Assembly: GCA_029990205.1 (NCBI GenBank)
Contig: JAPEKQ010000011.1
Coordinates: 19,266 to 83,265, forward strand
Direction of reading: 5' to 3'
Origin: a bacterium
Lineage (GTDB): Bacteria > Joyebacterota > Joyebacteria > Joyebacterales > Joyebacteraceae
DNA: 64,000 bases
Part shown: positions 1-9,291 of the stretch, one piece after another
Layout: each line of letters begins with the position of its first letter
How positions within the stretch are numbered: position 1 is the stretch's first letter
Notes under the pieces: model-generated
Told to the model about the DNA's origin: nothing
What the model saw: the letters and a program-made list of their open reading frames with translations, nothing else
The model's database searches: none
Program-made: the position numbers and the translations under genes

Positions 1-766
1 CGACCGTGAAGCTCATCGAACCGATGTTGAAGTCGCCGTGGTGCTGGAGCTTGTGGAAGTCGGCCTCCAGCAGGTCGATCGTTCCCTTGATGCAGTCGGG
101 CATGTACATCATCGGCAGACGCGTGTCTTCGCGGACGAAGCACGTGTAGCAGCCTTCCTCGATCGCCTTGTAGTAGATGTCGACGGCGTAGTCGGTCGTT
201 CCGCCACCCGGGAGCGTCTCGGAGGAGATGATGCCGGGATACCTGAGCCCCCGGGCGTCGATCCCGAACCGGTGCACGTAGTAGTCGCACAGCAGCTCGC
301 CGCAGACCTTGGTCACTCCGTACATCGTCGTCGGCTTGAGCGTTGTCTCCTGGGGCGTGTTCTCCCTCGGGCAGCCGGGGCCGAAGACCGCGATCGAGCT
401 GGGGCAGAGCACCCGTGTCAGTTCGAGTTCGCGCGCGGTCTCGAGCGCGTTGATCAGGCCGTCGATGTTGACCTGCCACGCGAGCAGCGGGTTCTTCTCG
501 CCCGTGGCCGAGAGGATGGCGGCCATGTGCACGACCGTGTCGATGTCGTGCTTCCGGCAGACCTCGCGCCACACGGCCGGATCGGCGACGTCCATGACCT
601 CGTAGGGTCCGCCGAGCTCTCCCTGGGATGTCTTGGGGTCGGTCCGGATGTCGCTTGCCACGACATTCTCAGCGCCGTATCGCCTGCGAAGCTCGAGCGT
701 GAGCTCGGAGCCTATCTGTCCCTCGGATCCTGTCACGAGAATCCTGGATATGGTTGTTCCGCTCAC
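1..766 (-). CDS. tdh: L-threonine 3-dehydrogenase, SDR/epimerase type (partial, C-terminus beyond window)
   Basis: NAD-dependent oxidation of L-threonine to 2-amino-3-ketobutyrate, the first step of threonine conversion to glycine and acetyl-CoA. The start is a GTG at 766-764 behind a GGAAGGG ribosome site at 780-774; 255 codons lie in the window and the frame is still open at base 1. The N-terminus has the Rossmann motif TGSEGQIG (residues 12-19), and the short-chain dehydrogenase pair Y149-G-V-T-K153 is present. The last visible residues, NIGSMSFTV, match the family's NI-x-x-MSFTP block. This is the epimerase-like TDH family, not the zinc alcohol-dehydrogenase type of E. coli. It is divergent from kbl, the enzyme that uses its product, across a 233-bp shared promoter region. 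Confidence 0.9.
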   Translation of the reverse strand, partial: MSGTTISRILVTGSEGQIGSELTLELRRRYGAENVVASDIRTDPKTSQGELGGPYEVMDVADPAVWREVCRKHDIDTVVHMAAILSATGEKNPLLAWQVNIDGLINALETARELELTRVLCPSSIAVFGPGCPRENTPQETTLKPTTMYGVTKVCGELLCDYYVHRFGIDARGLRYPGIISSETLPGGGTTDYAVDIYYKAIEEGCYTCFVREDTRLPMMYMPDCIKGTIDLLEADFHKLQHHGDFNIGSMSFTV

Positions 767-999
767 CGCGTTGCCCTTCCTGTCGAGGTTTCTGATGCAT
801 GCGTCCACCCGTCTGCGGTCCGACCAATGTATCAGATGTGCGGCGGAAAGGCGATATCGCATTCCTGAGATGGCACTCAGTCCGGGTTGGAACAGATGCC
901 CCGAGGGAGTAGACTGGTATCTGTGATATCGTACTCGGAAGAGGAGTCGGGCACCCGGAGGACCCTCCGGGGAGAGTGGGACGAGAGAGAGGGACGGAC

Positions 1000-2211
1000 A
1001 TGAGCACGGCCTTGCGGGATGAGCTTCGAGGCGAGATCGACGAGATGCGGGAGGCGGGCCTCTACAAGAACGAGCGTGTCATCACAACACGTCAGGGCGC
1101 CGTCATACGCACGAACGACGGTCGAGAAGTCCTCAACTTCTGCGCGAACAACTACCTGGGTCTCACTTCGAACCCGCTGATCATCGATGCGGCGCGGTCA
1201 GCGCTCGACGAGTGGGGATACGGTCTGTCGTCGGTGCGGTTCATCTGCGGAACGCAGGAGATTCACAAGCAGGCCGAGCGGACGGTCGCGCGTTTCCTCG
1301 GGATGGATGACGCCATCCTCTTCTCGTCGTGTTTCGACGCCAACCTCGGTGTGTTCCAGACGCTTCTCACCGACGAGGACGCCATCATCGCCGACCAGCT
1401 CAACCACGCCTCCATCATTGACGGGGTCAGGCTCTCGAAGGCGTCGCGTCACGTCTACGCTCACTCGGACATGGACGACCTGGCCGCGAAGCTCCGTGAC
1501 GCATCGGGCGCGCGACGCCGTCTCGTTGTCACGGACGGCGTCTTCAGCATGGACGGCGAGATCGCAAGACTGCCCGAAATCTGTGACCTGGTCTCCGAGC
1601 ACGACGCGCTTCTGATGGTGGATGACTCGCACGCCACGGGAGTCATCGGCGCGACCGGGCGCGGAACGCCCGAGCACACCGGCTGCGAGGGCCGCATCGA
1701 TCTCATCACGACCACCTTCGGCAAGGCCCTGGGGGGAGCATCCGGGGGGTGTGTGGTGGGGGATGCGGTAACGGTCGAGTACCTCAGGCAGCGTTCGAGA
1801 CCGTACCTCTTCTCGAACACTGTGGCGCCGGCCGTGCTGGGCGCCACGATCGCGGCGCTCGACCAGCTCTCCAGTTCGACCGGGCTTCTCGACAGGCTCC
1901 GCGAGAACACCGACCTCTTCCGGAGGGAGATGGCGGCGGCCGGGTTCGACATCGTCCCCGGCTCGCATCCCATCGTGCCCGTGATGTTCGGGAGGTTCGA
2001 GGACGACGCGCGTCTGGCGGAGGAGTTCGCGTCGGAGCTGCTCGACGAGGGGATCTACGTGATCGGGTTCAGCTACCCGGTCGTGCCGAAGGGCACGGCG
2101 CGGATCCGGGTTCAGGTCTCAGCGGCTCACGACCGCGGCATGCTCGAGCGAGCCGTCGCGGCCTTCGTGGCCGTCGGACGGCGAAAGGGCGTGTTGGCAC
2201 ACAGCGCCTGA
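1000..2211 (+). CDS. kbl: 2-amino-3-ketobutyrate CoA ligase (glycine C-acetyltransferase)
   Basis: Cytoplasmic PLP enzyme that cleaves 2-amino-3-ketobutyrate with CoA to glycine and acetyl-CoA, completing the pathway started by the divergent tdh. It has 403 residues, the usual family length. The PLP lysine is K242 in [10 protein letters not shown]; upstream are the alpha-oxoamine-synthase signatures NNYLGL and DDSHATG. I chose ATG 1000 over an in-frame upstream start at 976, because a GAGGGACG ribosome site sits just before it and the extra residues (MGRERGTD) match nothing in the family. The relatives AONS (bioF) and ALAS share the fold, but the paired tdh gene makes KBL the best call. Confidence 0.95.
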   Translation: MSTALRDELRGEIDEMREAGLYKNERVITTRQGAVIRTNDGREVLNFCANNYLGLTSNPLIIDAARSALDEWGYGLSSVRFICGTQEIHKQAERTVARFLGMDDAILFSSCFDANLGVFQTLLTDEDAIIADQLNHASIIDGVRLSKASRHVYAHSDMDDLAAKLRDASGARRRLVVTDGVFSMDGEIARLPEICDLVSEHDALLMVDDSHATGVIGATGRGTPEHTGCEGRIDLITTTFGKALGGASGGCVVGDAVTVEYLRQRSRPYLFSNTVAPAVLGATIAALDQLSSSTGLLDRLRENTDLFRREMAAAGFDIVPGSHPIVPVMFGRFEDDARLAEEFASELLDEGIYVIGFSYPVVPKGTARIRVQVSAAHDRGMLERAVAAFVAVGRRKGVLAHSA

Positions 2212-2223
2212 ACGGGAGGCCGG

Positions 2224-2550
2224 ATGTATCAGAAGAAATGGGACGAACTGCTCGACAAGATCGAGAAGCTGTTCGGTTTTGTCGACCACATGATCGAGGA
2301 GTTCCCGGAGCGGAGCATGACGCTGGAGACCGCCATCTTCGATGGCGCTTCCGGTCGCATGAAGCTCGAGAGGACCGTCAAGCCGTTGCTTCTCGAGAAG
2401 AAGGTGAGCTACTCGCACCGCGAGGGGTCCGAGAGCGAGGTGGAGTACATCTACTCCGAGGACGAAACCGTCGACATCGTCAAGTTCTTCAAGTGGGACC
2501 GCCTGCGTCACGAGTGGAAGCAGTTCGAGATGGATGAACTCGGTCGGTAG
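2224..2550 (+). CDS. small conserved-looking hypothetical protein, probably co-transcribed with kbl
   Basis: 108 residues, starting 12 bp after kbl behind a GGGAGG ribosome site. I do not recognise a family. The composition is strongly charged, with no signal peptide, membrane segment or cysteine. The N-terminal 25 residues could form an amphipathic helix (KKWDELLDKIEKLF), followed by a beta-rich, acidic C-terminal half. Placement suggests read-through from kbl, but nothing in the sequence ties it to threonine metabolism. Codon use resembles the neighbours, so it is probably a real cytoplasmic protein. Confidence 0.6.
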   Translation: MYQKKWDELLDKIEKLFGFVDHMIEEFPERSMTLETAIFDGASGRMKLERTVKPLLLEKKVSYSHREGSESEVEYIYSEDETVDIVKFFKWDRLRHEWKQFEMDELGR

Positions 2551-2940
2551 CGTGAGATCGGCCGAGACGGTGACCCTCACAGCCCGGGCGGGTTGCATCG
2601 CCCGCTCGTCCCATCCGGTACTGTTCATGTTGTGAGCAGTTCCCTCCGCAGTTCCGCAACGCAATACCTGCCACTTCGCATTCTGCCGACCCCAGGCGCT
2701 GGCTCACCGCCCCAAGCCGCTTGAATCATTGTTCATATTTCTTCACAGGCCCATTCTGCGGGTGTTTCGCTCGAATCCGGCCCGTTCCGTTGGAACGGGA
2801 CTTGCTTGTTCGAGTGGGGCAAGCTGCGCACGCCGGAGTCGGGCAGGTCTGTGCCCAGCAGGGAGTCGACGTGGTCCGCCACCAGTCCGGGGGCGGTCAG
2901 GAAGGCTCCAGCCGGCGGATTCCCGGAGGGGGAGGGAGAT
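2551..2940. other. intergenic region upstream of the HD-GYP response regulator
   Basis: 390 bp without a convincing gene. The only element I can support is a sigma-54-type promoter at 2790-2807. A TTG-initiated extension of the downstream frame starts at 2806, inside that promoter, so it is unlikely to be translated. Confidence 0.5.
2790..2807 (+). promoter_or_regulatory. predicted sigma-54 (RpoN) promoter of the HD-GYP gene
   Basis: TTGGAACGGGACTTGCTT matches the sigma-54 consensus TGGCACG-N4-TTGCW, with the diagnostic GG (2792-2793) and GC (2804-2805) exactly 10 bases apart. Transcription would start near 2816, leaving a leader of about 125 nt before TTG 2941. A bacterial enhancer-binding protein would be needed; none is encoded in the window. 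Confidence 0.65.
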
Positions 2941-4053
2941 TTGGAGGAAGAGCGCGGAAGGATTCTGGTCGTCGACGACGAGCCCAGCATCAGGGATCTC
3001 GTGGCGTTCAAGCTGAGCGATGACGGGTACGAGTGCGAGAAGGCCGGGAGCGCCGAGGAGGCGCTGACGATGGTGGCTCAGGGCCACTACGACGGCATTC
3101 TCTCTGACATCAACATGCCGGGAATCGACGGTGTGGAGATGCTCAGGCGTATCCGCATGAGCGACGCCGACGTCGCGGTCGTGATGATGACCGGTGCGCC
3201 CGATCTCTCGGTGGCGCTCGAGGCGATGCGTCTCGGCGCGTACGATTTCCTCTCGAAGCCCCTGAACCTCGACGTTCTGAGCCTCACGGTCGACCGGGCC
3301 GTCGAGAAGAAGGTGCTGGTCAAGCAGAACCGCGAGTACCAGCGCAATCTGGAGTCGATGGTCCAGGAGCGGACGCAGCAGCTCAACCAGGCCAACGACG
3401 ACCTGAGGAATCTCTTCATCGGGAGCATCAAGGCGCTGGCCCAGGCGCTTGAAGCGAAGGACCGGTACACGCAGGGTCACTCGGCGCGGGTCGCCGAAGA
3501 GTCCGTGCGGATCGCCCGGTATCTGTCGTTGTCCGAGGATGAGATCCAGAACATCTGGATCGCCGGCTTCCTCCACGACATCGGGAAGATCGGGATCCAG
3601 GAGAGTGTTCTCAACAAGCCGGGACGTCTCGATCCGGATGAGTGGGAACTCGTCAAGCAGCACCCGGTGTTCGCCGCGCGCATCCTCGAGCCCATCGAGG
3701 AACTCGGCGACGTCATCGAGATGGTGCGGTATCACCACGAGCACTTCGACGGGAAGGGCTACCCGGAGGGACTCGCAGGAGCCGACATCCCACTCGGAGC
3801 ACGCATCCTCGCCGTGGCCGACTGCTACGACGCTCTGACCTCGGAGCGGCCTTACCGAGGCGCGGTTCCCGAGGAGGAGGCGCTCAAGGTGTTCGAGGAT
3901 TGCTCCGGCACGCAGTTCGATCCCGTCATTGCGAGCGCGTTCCTCAGCTGCAGGAGAGAGTGCTCGAACGGTCATCCTGAGCCTGCTCCATCATTTGGGA
4001 CAACCCCCTTGCACGATGCGAGACCGGCGGCCGCTCCGGCCACGGATGCGTAG
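2941..4053 (+). CDS. response regulator with REC and HD-GYP (cyclic-di-GMP phosphodiesterase) domains
   Basis: 370 residues from TTG 2941, chosen because a GGAGGGAGA ribosome site precedes it and the upstream extension would overlap the promoter. The REC domain covers about residues 5-120 (acidic pair VVDDEP, phospho-acceptor D56 in SDINMPG, then TGAP and KPLN). A short coiled linker (about 125-160) leads to an HD-GYP domain with HSARVAEE, HDIGKIG, HHEHFDGKGYPEGL and DCYDALTSERPYR, so the metal ligands and the GYP loop are intact. It probably hydrolyses cyclic di-GMP in response to an unlinked histidine kinase. The last 35 residues are Pro/Ala-rich and unlike the family. Its position before pilB suggests a role in the pilus or surface-motility switch (inference). 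Confidence 0.88.
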   Translation: MEEERGRILVVDDEPSIRDLVAFKLSDDGYECEKAGSAEEALTMVAQGHYDGILSDINMPGIDGVEMLRRIRMSDADVAVVMMTGAPDLSVALEAMRLGAYDFLSKPLNLDVLSLTVDRAVEKKVLVKQNREYQRNLESMVQERTQQLNQANDDLRNLFIGSIKALAQALEAKDRYTQGHSARVAEESVRIARYLSLSEDEIQNIWIAGFLHDIGKIGIQESVLNKPGRLDPDEWELVKQHPVFAARILEPIEELGDVIEMVRYHHEHFDGKGYPEGLAGADIPLGARILAVADCYDALTSERPYRGAVPEEEALKVFEDCSGTQFDPVIASAFLSCRRECSNGHPEPAPSFGTTPLHDARPAAAPATDA

Positions 4054-4138
4054 TCACCGTACCTGCTCGAATCGTGTAAGACCCCGCCACACAGTCGGTT
4101 ATCCACCCTTGACGAAGGTAATACCCAGTCACCGCTGA

Positions 4139-4155
4139 TTGGCATGCGGCTTGCT
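4139..4155 (+). promoter_or_regulatory. predicted sigma-54 promoter of the type IV pilus operon
   Basis: TTGGCATGCGGCTTGCT has GG at 4141-4142 and GC at 4153-4154, exactly 10 bases between, and 10 of 12 consensus positions of TGGCACG-N4-TTGCW. The predicted start is near 4166, about 58 nt before pilB. RpoN control of pilus genes is known in Pseudomonas, Myxococcus and Geobacter. Confidence 0.7.
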
Positions 4156-4223
4156 CTCTATTCGTGCCGGAGAGGGCCTTCAACGGCCCCCAACTAGGGC
4201 ACTTGCAGGGATGGACTGGCGCA

Positions 4224-5759
4224 ATGGACTACGCGGATACCTCACCAGAGGCCGTGCTGGATCTTTCCACGCTCGACGTGGACTCCCACGTCGTGCGCCT
4301 GATCCCCCGGGAGATGGCGCGGCGGTTCCGCCTTATCGCGGTGGCACGCGAGGGCGACACCCTCGTCGTCGCGATGGAGGATCCGCTCGACGTGATCGCG
4401 ACGGACACGATCACCGCCAACACGGGGTGCGAGGTCCGGACGGCGAAAGCCGATCCCGCGATGATCGTTGCCGCCATCGACAAGTTCTACGGTGACGAGA
4501 TCGACGTCGAGAAGTCGATCCAGAACATCGTCGACGTCGAGGTGGAGACGAGCGCGGCGGCGGAGGTCGACGCCGAGCAGCTGTCGATCGAGCCGAACGA
4601 CGCGCCCGTCATCCGTCTGGTGAACCTCATCATGCTCCAGGCGATCCAGGAGGGGGCAAGCGATATCCACATCGAGCCGCGTGAGCGAGACATCTGCGTG
4701 CGGCTCCGTGTCGATGGTGTTCTCCGCGCGATCCTTCCGCCGCCGAAGAAGATGCAGTGGGCCATCACATCGCGAATCAAGATCCTGTCCGGTCTCAACA
4801 TTGCCGAGCGTCGGCTTCCACAGGACGGCAGCTGCCGCGTTCGGATCATGGGGCGCGAGGTCGATATTCGTGTCTCGATCATCCCGACCATCTACGGCGA
4901 GAAGGTCGTCATGCGACTGCTCGACAAGATGAACCTGAAGACAGACATCGAGCAGCTCGGCTTCGACGAACGGTCGCTCGGGATCATCAAGAAGGCGATC
5001 CACGCGCCGCACGGAATGGTCCTTCTGACCGGCCCGACCGGTAGTGGTAAGACGACGACGCTCTACTCGGCGCTCTCGGAGATCAACTCGCCGGACAAGA
5101 ACATCATGACGGTCGAGGATCCGGTGGAGTACGAGCTCGCGGGCGTCAACCAGGTCCACGCGCGTCCCGACATCGGACTGGACTTCGCCGCGGCGCTACG
5201 GTCATTCCTGCGGCAGGACCCGGACGTCATCCTCGTCGGTGAGATTCGTGACCTCGAGACCGTGTCGATCGCGATCAAGGCCGCGCAGACCGGACATCTC
5301 GTGTTCAGCACTCTGCATACGAACGACGCGACGTCGGCCGTGGACAGAATGCTCAACATGGGAGCGGAGCCGTATCTCATCTGCGCTTCGCTCAACCTGA
5401 TCATCGCCCAGCGGCTCGTCCGACGCATCTGTGAGAACTGCAAGGAAGCGTACGAGCCGGATGCACACCTTGTGGAGCGCTTCAGAGAGGTGCTCCCCGA
5501 GGCCAAGGACATGACGTTCTACCGAGGCGCCGGCTGCTCCGAGTGCGGGAACATTGGCTACAAGGGCCGGATGGCTCTGTACGAGCTGTTCCCGATGAGT
5601 CGGCGCGCTCGCGAACTCGTGCTATCAGGCCAGGTCGGCGGAGCGGTGCGCGACCAGGCACTCGAAGACGGTATGGAGCCGCTCATCGCCAACGGGATGC
5701 AGCGGGTTCTCCAGGGCGCGACAACCATCGATGAAGTTCTCTCGGTCGCGACTGGTTAG
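4224..5759 (+). CDS. pilB: type IV pilus assembly ATPase PilB (GspE family)
   Basis: Hexameric cytoplasmic ATPase that powers pilus extension. It has 511 residues: an MshEN/GspE N-terminal domain (about 1-130), then the ATPase core with Walker A GPTGSGKTTT, the Asp-box region EDPVEYELAGVNQ and Walker B ILVGEIRDLET. Two CxxC pairs (CENC and CSEC) form the zinc site specific to the assembly (PilB) class. ATG 4224 (MDYADTSP) is preferred to a GTG at 4164, which lies at the predicted transcription start. It is the first gene of the pilus operon; pilT follows after 28 bp. Confidence 0.95.
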   Translation: MDYADTSPEAVLDLSTLDVDSHVVRLIPREMARRFRLIAVAREGDTLVVAMEDPLDVIATDTITANTGCEVRTAKADPAMIVAAIDKFYGDEIDVEKSIQNIVDVEVETSAAAEVDAEQLSIEPNDAPVIRLVNLIMLQAIQEGASDIHIEPRERDICVRLRVDGVLRAILPPPKKMQWAITSRIKILSGLNIAERRLPQDGSCRVRIMGREVDIRVSIIPTIYGEKVVMRLLDKMNLKTDIEQLGFDERSLGIIKKAIHAPHGMVLLTGPTGSGKTTTLYSALSEINSPDKNIMTVEDPVEYELAGVNQVHARPDIGLDFAAALRSFLRQDPDVILVGEIRDLETVSIAIKAAQTGHLVFSTLHTNDATSAVDRMLNMGAEPYLICASLNLIIAQRLVRRICENCKEAYEPDAHLVERFREVLPEAKDMTFYRGAGCSECGNIGYKGRMALYELFPMSRRARELVLSGQVGGAVRDQALEDGMEPLIANGMQRVLQGATTIDEVLSVATG

Positions 5760-5787
5760 ACAAGCGCAGTCAAGGGGGAATCGAGAG

Positions 5788-6894
5788 ATGCCAGACGGTA
5801 TGGACAGAGAGATTGTCGATCTTCTTCGCGAAATGGTCGACAAGCGCGCATCGGACCTGCACCTGACGTCCGGTGTACCGCCCACCTTCCGGGTGGACGG
5901 CCGCCTGATTCCGGGAGAGCACGACCGGCTGACGCCGGAGGCCACGAGGCGCCTTTCGTTCGCGATGCTCGACGAACGCCGCGTCGAGCGCTTCGAGGCC
6001 GAGAAGGGACTCGATACCTCGTTCAGCATCGAGGACCTGGGTCGCTTCCGCCTGAACGTCTTCTACCAGCGCGGCAGTGTGGCCTCGGCGATCCGACATC
6101 TTCCGTGGACCGTGCCCTCGATGGAGGCGCTCGGGGTCCCGGCCGTCATGCGCGAGTTCTGCGAGAAGCTGCACGGTCTCGTGCTCGTCAGCGGGCCGAC
6201 GGGGTCGGGTAAGTCGACGACGCTGGCATCCATGATCGACTACATCAACGCAACGAAGAACGTCCACATCCTCTCGGTGGAGGACCCGATCGAGTACCTG
6301 CACAAGCACAAGCTCTCGATCGTCAATCAGCGCGAGCTCGACCGCGATACGGTCTCGTTCTCCGACGCGGTCCGCCAGGTTCTGAGGCAGGACCCCGACG
6401 TGATCAGCATTGGTGAGATTCGTGACCTCGACACGGTCCGGACGGCGCTGACGCTGGCTGAGACCGGTCATCTGGTCCTCACAACGGTTCACACGAGTGA
6501 GGCGCCTCAGGCGATCAGTCGAATCGTGGATATCTTCCCGTCACACGAGCAGTCGGGTGTGAGAACGCAGCTCTCGCTGTGTCTCGAGGGCGTTCTGGTA
6601 CAGCAGCTTCTGCCCGATGCGAGCGGAGCGGGCCGGAAGCTTGCTACGGAAATGATGGTTGCCACGCCGGCGGTCCGGAACCTGATCCGGGAGAACAACC
6701 TGCAGCAGCTCCGCTCCGCGATCGAGACGGGCGCGAAGGAGGGCATGCACAGCCTCAACGCGTCGCTCCTGTCGCTCGTACATGGCGGCAACATCACCTC
6801 GGAGATGGCGCTGATGAACTCGAACGACGTCAAGGGAATGATGCGCGAGCTCAGCCGGTGTGACTCCCGCGGGGGCGCCGGCGCCAGGGCATAG
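5788..6894 (+). CDS. pilT: type IV pilus retraction ATPase PilT
   Basis: Retraction motor that depolymerises pili. It has 368 residues from ATG 5788, behind a CAAGGGGG ribosome site; an earlier in-frame ATG at 5731 lies inside pilB and is rejected. Features are the PAS-like N-terminal domain (ASDLHLTSGVPPTFRVDG), Walker A GPTGSGKSTT, Walker B ISIGEIRDLDT and the His-box ETGHLVLTTVHTS. It lacks the tetracysteine zinc site of PilB, as expected. The C-terminal AIETGAKEGMHSLNASL corresponds to the PilT AIRNLIREGK region. Having both motors suggests dynamic, retractable pili (twitching or DNA uptake). Confidence 0.95.
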   Translation: MPDGMDREIVDLLREMVDKRASDLHLTSGVPPTFRVDGRLIPGEHDRLTPEATRRLSFAMLDERRVERFEAEKGLDTSFSIEDLGRFRLNVFYQRGSVASAIRHLPWTVPSMEALGVPAVMREFCEKLHGLVLVSGPTGSGKSTTLASMIDYINATKNVHILSVEDPIEYLHKHKLSIVNQRELDRDTVSFSDAVRQVLRQDPDVISIGEIRDLDTVRTALTLAETGHLVLTTVHTSEAPQAISRIVDIFPSHEQSGVRTQLSLCLEGVLVQQLLPDASGAGRKLATEMMVATPAVRNLIRENNLQQLRSAIETGAKEGMHSLNASLLSLVHGGNITSEMALMNSNDVKGMMRELSRCDSRGGAGARA

Positions 6895-6923
6895 ACGCGG
6901 ACAGCTTTGAGAAGGACGAGAGA

Positions 6924-8132
6924 ATGCCTCAGTTCATATACACAGCCAAGGACGCGAACGGGCGCACGGTCAAGGCGACGCGCGGAGCCGACACGGAGAT
7001 GGGACTCGTCTCGCTTCTGCGCAAGGAAGGGCTCGTCGTTACGTCCGTAGAACCCGCTTCCGCCGTCACCAAGCCGAAGGCGTCGAAGAGGGGCAAGAAG
7101 GTCAAGACCAAGGATCTGGCCATCCTCTGCAGGCAGCTCGCGGCGATGCTCGATGCGGGACTTCCCGTGCTCGAGAGTCTCGACGGGATCAGCGACCAGG
7201 TCGAGAACCCGACCCTCGGGGCGGTTCTGATCGAGGTGTCGCACGACATCGAGGCCGGTTCGACGCTCTCACAGGCGATGGGCAAGCACGACCGCATCTT
7301 CTCGACGCTCTTCATCTCGATGGTGCGTTCCGGCGAGGAGTCGGGTGCGCTGCCGCCGGTGCTCGGCCGGCTGGCGAGCTACCTCGAGGCCCGCGACGCG
7401 CTGACGAGGAAGATCATCTCGGCGTCCACCTATCCGGCCTTCATCGCCGTGTTCTTCGCGGGCGCCATCGTGGCCGTGATGTTCTTCCTGATCCCCAGGT
7501 TCGAGGACATCTTCGCGGACTTCGACATGACGCTTCCGCCGATGACGCAGGTTCTCATCGCAACGTCGAGGTTCCTCGGCAACAACATCATCATTGAGCT
7601 TCTCATTCTCATTGGCGGTTCCTATTTCCTCTGGAGATGGTGGAAGACGCCTGGTGGGAAGAAGCGGATCGATGGACTGATGCTCAAGACCCCGTTGTTC
7701 GGAAAGCTGATCCGGAAGGCCGCCGTCGCCAGGTTCAGCCGAACTCTCGGTACGTTGCTCTCGAACGGCGTCACGGTCATCGCGGCGCTTGAGATCGTGG
7801 GTGAGACCGCGGGGAACACCGTTGTCCAGGAGGCGATCGACGGAGTCGGAATCGGCGTTGTGAACGGCGCTACCATCTCAGAGAAGCTGGCGGAGTCGCC
7901 GGTGTTCCCGAAGATGGTCGTGAGTATGGTCTCGGCCGGTGAGAGTTCCGGAAACCTTCCCGACATGCTCGAGAAGATCGCGGACTTCTACACGGACGAT
8001 GTTGACGCGGCGATCAGTGGCCTCACGGCCATGATCGAGCCCGCGCTGATCGTCGGGCTCGGCGGGGTCGTCGCGGTGGTGGTCCTGGCCATCTATCTGC
8101 CCATCTTCTCGATGGCAACAGGGATTCAGTAG
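6924..8132 (+). CDS. pilC: type IV pilus inner-membrane platform protein PilC (GspF family)
   Basis: Polytopic inner-membrane protein that couples the PilB/PilT motors to pilin assembly. It has 402 residues, the usual length, with two repeated T2SSF cytoplasmic domains (about 70-190 and 275-395). The conserved SGEESGALPPVL and SAGESSGNLPDML repeats are visible. Transmembrane segments lie near 170-195, 218-240 and 375-400. ATG 6924 follows an AAGGACGAGAG ribosome site 29 bp after pilT. Order pilB-pilT-pilC is common in FCB and delta-proteobacterial pilus loci. Confidence 0.95.
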   Translation: MPQFIYTAKDANGRTVKATRGADTEMGLVSLLRKEGLVVTSVEPASAVTKPKASKRGKKVKTKDLAILCRQLAAMLDAGLPVLESLDGISDQVENPTLGAVLIEVSHDIEAGSTLSQAMGKHDRIFSTLFISMVRSGEESGALPPVLGRLASYLEARDALTRKIISASTYPAFIAVFFAGAIVAVMFFLIPRFEDIFADFDMTLPPMTQVLIATSRFLGNNIIIELLILIGGSYFLWRWWKTPGGKKRIDGLMLKTPLFGKLIRKAAVARFSRTLGTLLSNGVTVIAALEIVGETAGNTVVQEAIDGVGIGVVNGATISEKLAESPVFPKMVVSMVSAGESSGNLPDMLEKIADFYTDDVDAAISGLTAMIEPALIVGLGGVVAVVVLAIYLPIFSMATGIQ

Positions 8133-8205
8133 AAGGATGAGTGGAAGGATGAGTAGTGGGTCGAGTTGACAAGGTCTCCAAATAGCAGGGAAGGGGGTGA
8201 TTTAG

Positions 8206-8637
8206 ATGCTGCGCAGAAACCAGAGGGGTTTCACCCTCGTCGAGCTGATGATCGTGGTCATCATCGTCGGCATTCTGGCTGCCGTTGCGATCCCGATGTA
8301 CCAGGGTGCGACCGAGCGTGCCAAGGCCTCAGAGGCCGTGGCGGCTCTCGGTACGATTCGCGGCGCCATGCGCGTGTACTTCGCTGAGCACGGTACGTAC
8401 GTGATCGCCGGTGTTGATGCCGGTGACCAGGTAACGGATCCGGGCGTGCTCGACGTGACCGATACGGATCTTCTCGGTCGGTACTTCAGCACGGAGTGCT
8501 ACACGTTCGACGCTGTTCCGACTGCGGCTGCGTTCGACATCGAGTGTGATGGCGCCAGCAGCACGGCCTCGCAGGCTAGCGAAGTCTCGAGTATCGTGCG
8601 GTCCATCAATCAGGACGGTAACATCACCAACTCGTAG
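8206..8637 (+). CDS. pilA: type IV prepilin, probable major pilin PilA
   Basis: 143-residue prepilin. An eight-residue basic leader (MLRRNQRG) is followed by cleavage before F9 of FTLVELMIVV, with the essential Glu5 of the mature pilin. The hydrophobic helix spans mature residues 1-25, with the family's AIPMYQGATERAKASEA continuation. Two cysteines (in TECYTF and DIECDG) probably form a C-terminal disulfide loop. A strong ribosome site, GGGAAGGGGGTGA, and a hairpin just downstream suggest high expression. It would be matured by the PilD encoded in the same locus. Confidence 0.93.
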   Translation: MLRRNQRGFTLVELMIVVIIVGILAAVAIPMYQGATERAKASEAVAALGTIRGAMRVYFAEHGTYVIAGVDAGDQVTDPGVLDVTDTDLLGRYFSTECYTFDAVPTAAAFDIECDGASSTASQASEVSSIVRSINQDGNITNS

Positions 8638-8648
8638 CGCTGCATAGT

Positions 8649-8684
8649 CCCGCGGGGCGGCGCCAGCAGGCGTCGCCCCGCGGG
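8649..8684 (+). terminator. strong GC hairpin between the two pilin genes (partial terminator or mRNA stabiliser)
   Basis: The 11-bp perfect stem CCCGCGGGGCG (8649-8659) / CGCCCCGCGGG (8674-8684) has a 14-nt loop that can itself pair. There is no U-tract, so termination may be incomplete. That would fit high pilA expression with reduced read-through into pilM-Q. Confidence 0.6.
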
Positions 8685-8822
8685 GCCCCTATCACCCGGC
8701 ATCGAGCCGATGCGCGAGAGGAGCAGAGCCAGGGGCTGATTGCGAGAGTTGTGCACGGAAGGTCATTTCAGGAGTGGTGCCCGGGTGGAGTGGGGGGCCC
8801 AGGTCCTGATCGAGGAGGTTCC

Positions 8823-9251
8823 ATGCGGCGCAGAGAACAGGGATTCACGCTCGTCGAGCTCATGATCGTCGTCATCGTCGTCGGCGTGCTGGCCGCCGTC
8901 GCGATCCCGATGTACCAGGTCGTGCCCGAGCGTTCGATGGGGACGGAAGCAACAGCCGCGCTCGGACTCATCAAGGACGCGATGCGCACGTACTACGCGG
9001 AGCATCGCAGCTACGCGAACGCAAGCTTCGGAGACGGGTCTCTCGTCACGGCAGGCGGCGTGCTGGTCCTCAAACCGAACGACCTCGAGGGCAGGCACTT
9101 CAGCGAGGAGTGCTACACCTTCGACGGGGCGCCGACCGACAACACGTTCAGGATCAAGTGCGACGGCGACCAGAGTACGGCGGCCCACGGAAGTGATGTC
9201 GCTGGAGTCATCAAGACTATCGACCACACCGGAGATCTCGTCCACAACTAG
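8823..9251 (+). CDS. second type IV prepilin, paralogue of pilA
   Basis: 142 residues from ATG 8823, preceded by a GAGGAGG ribosome site. Leader MRRREQG is followed by FTLVELMIVV with Glu5, a nearly identical N-terminal helix and the same downstream AIPMYQ segment as the preceding pilin. Both cysteines are retained in equivalent places (EECYTF and IKCDG). The divergent middle region suggests a minor or alternative pilin arising by tandem duplication. Whether it is co-assembled or alternately expressed cannot be told from sequence. Confidence 0.92.
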   Translation: MRRREQGFTLVELMIVVIVVGVLAAVAIPMYQVVPERSMGTEATAALGLIKDAMRTYYAEHRSYANASFGDGSLVTAGGVLVLKPNDLEGRHFSEECYTFDGAPTDNTFRIKCDGDQSTAAHGSDVAGVIKTIDHTGDLVHN

Positions 9252-9291
9252 GACGGGGTTCCGATCGACCGAGCAGGGGGTAGTGGCGGAA

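Noticed and set aside
767-999. Glycine riboswitch between tdh and kbl
   Set aside because: No paired aptamer-like structure or conserved core was recognisable. Only an ordinary divergent intergenic region is visible.
4196-4210. Second sigma-54 site close to pilB (GGGCACTTGCAG)
   Set aside because: The GG-GC spacing is too short for sigma-54. The site at 4139-4155 has exact spacing.
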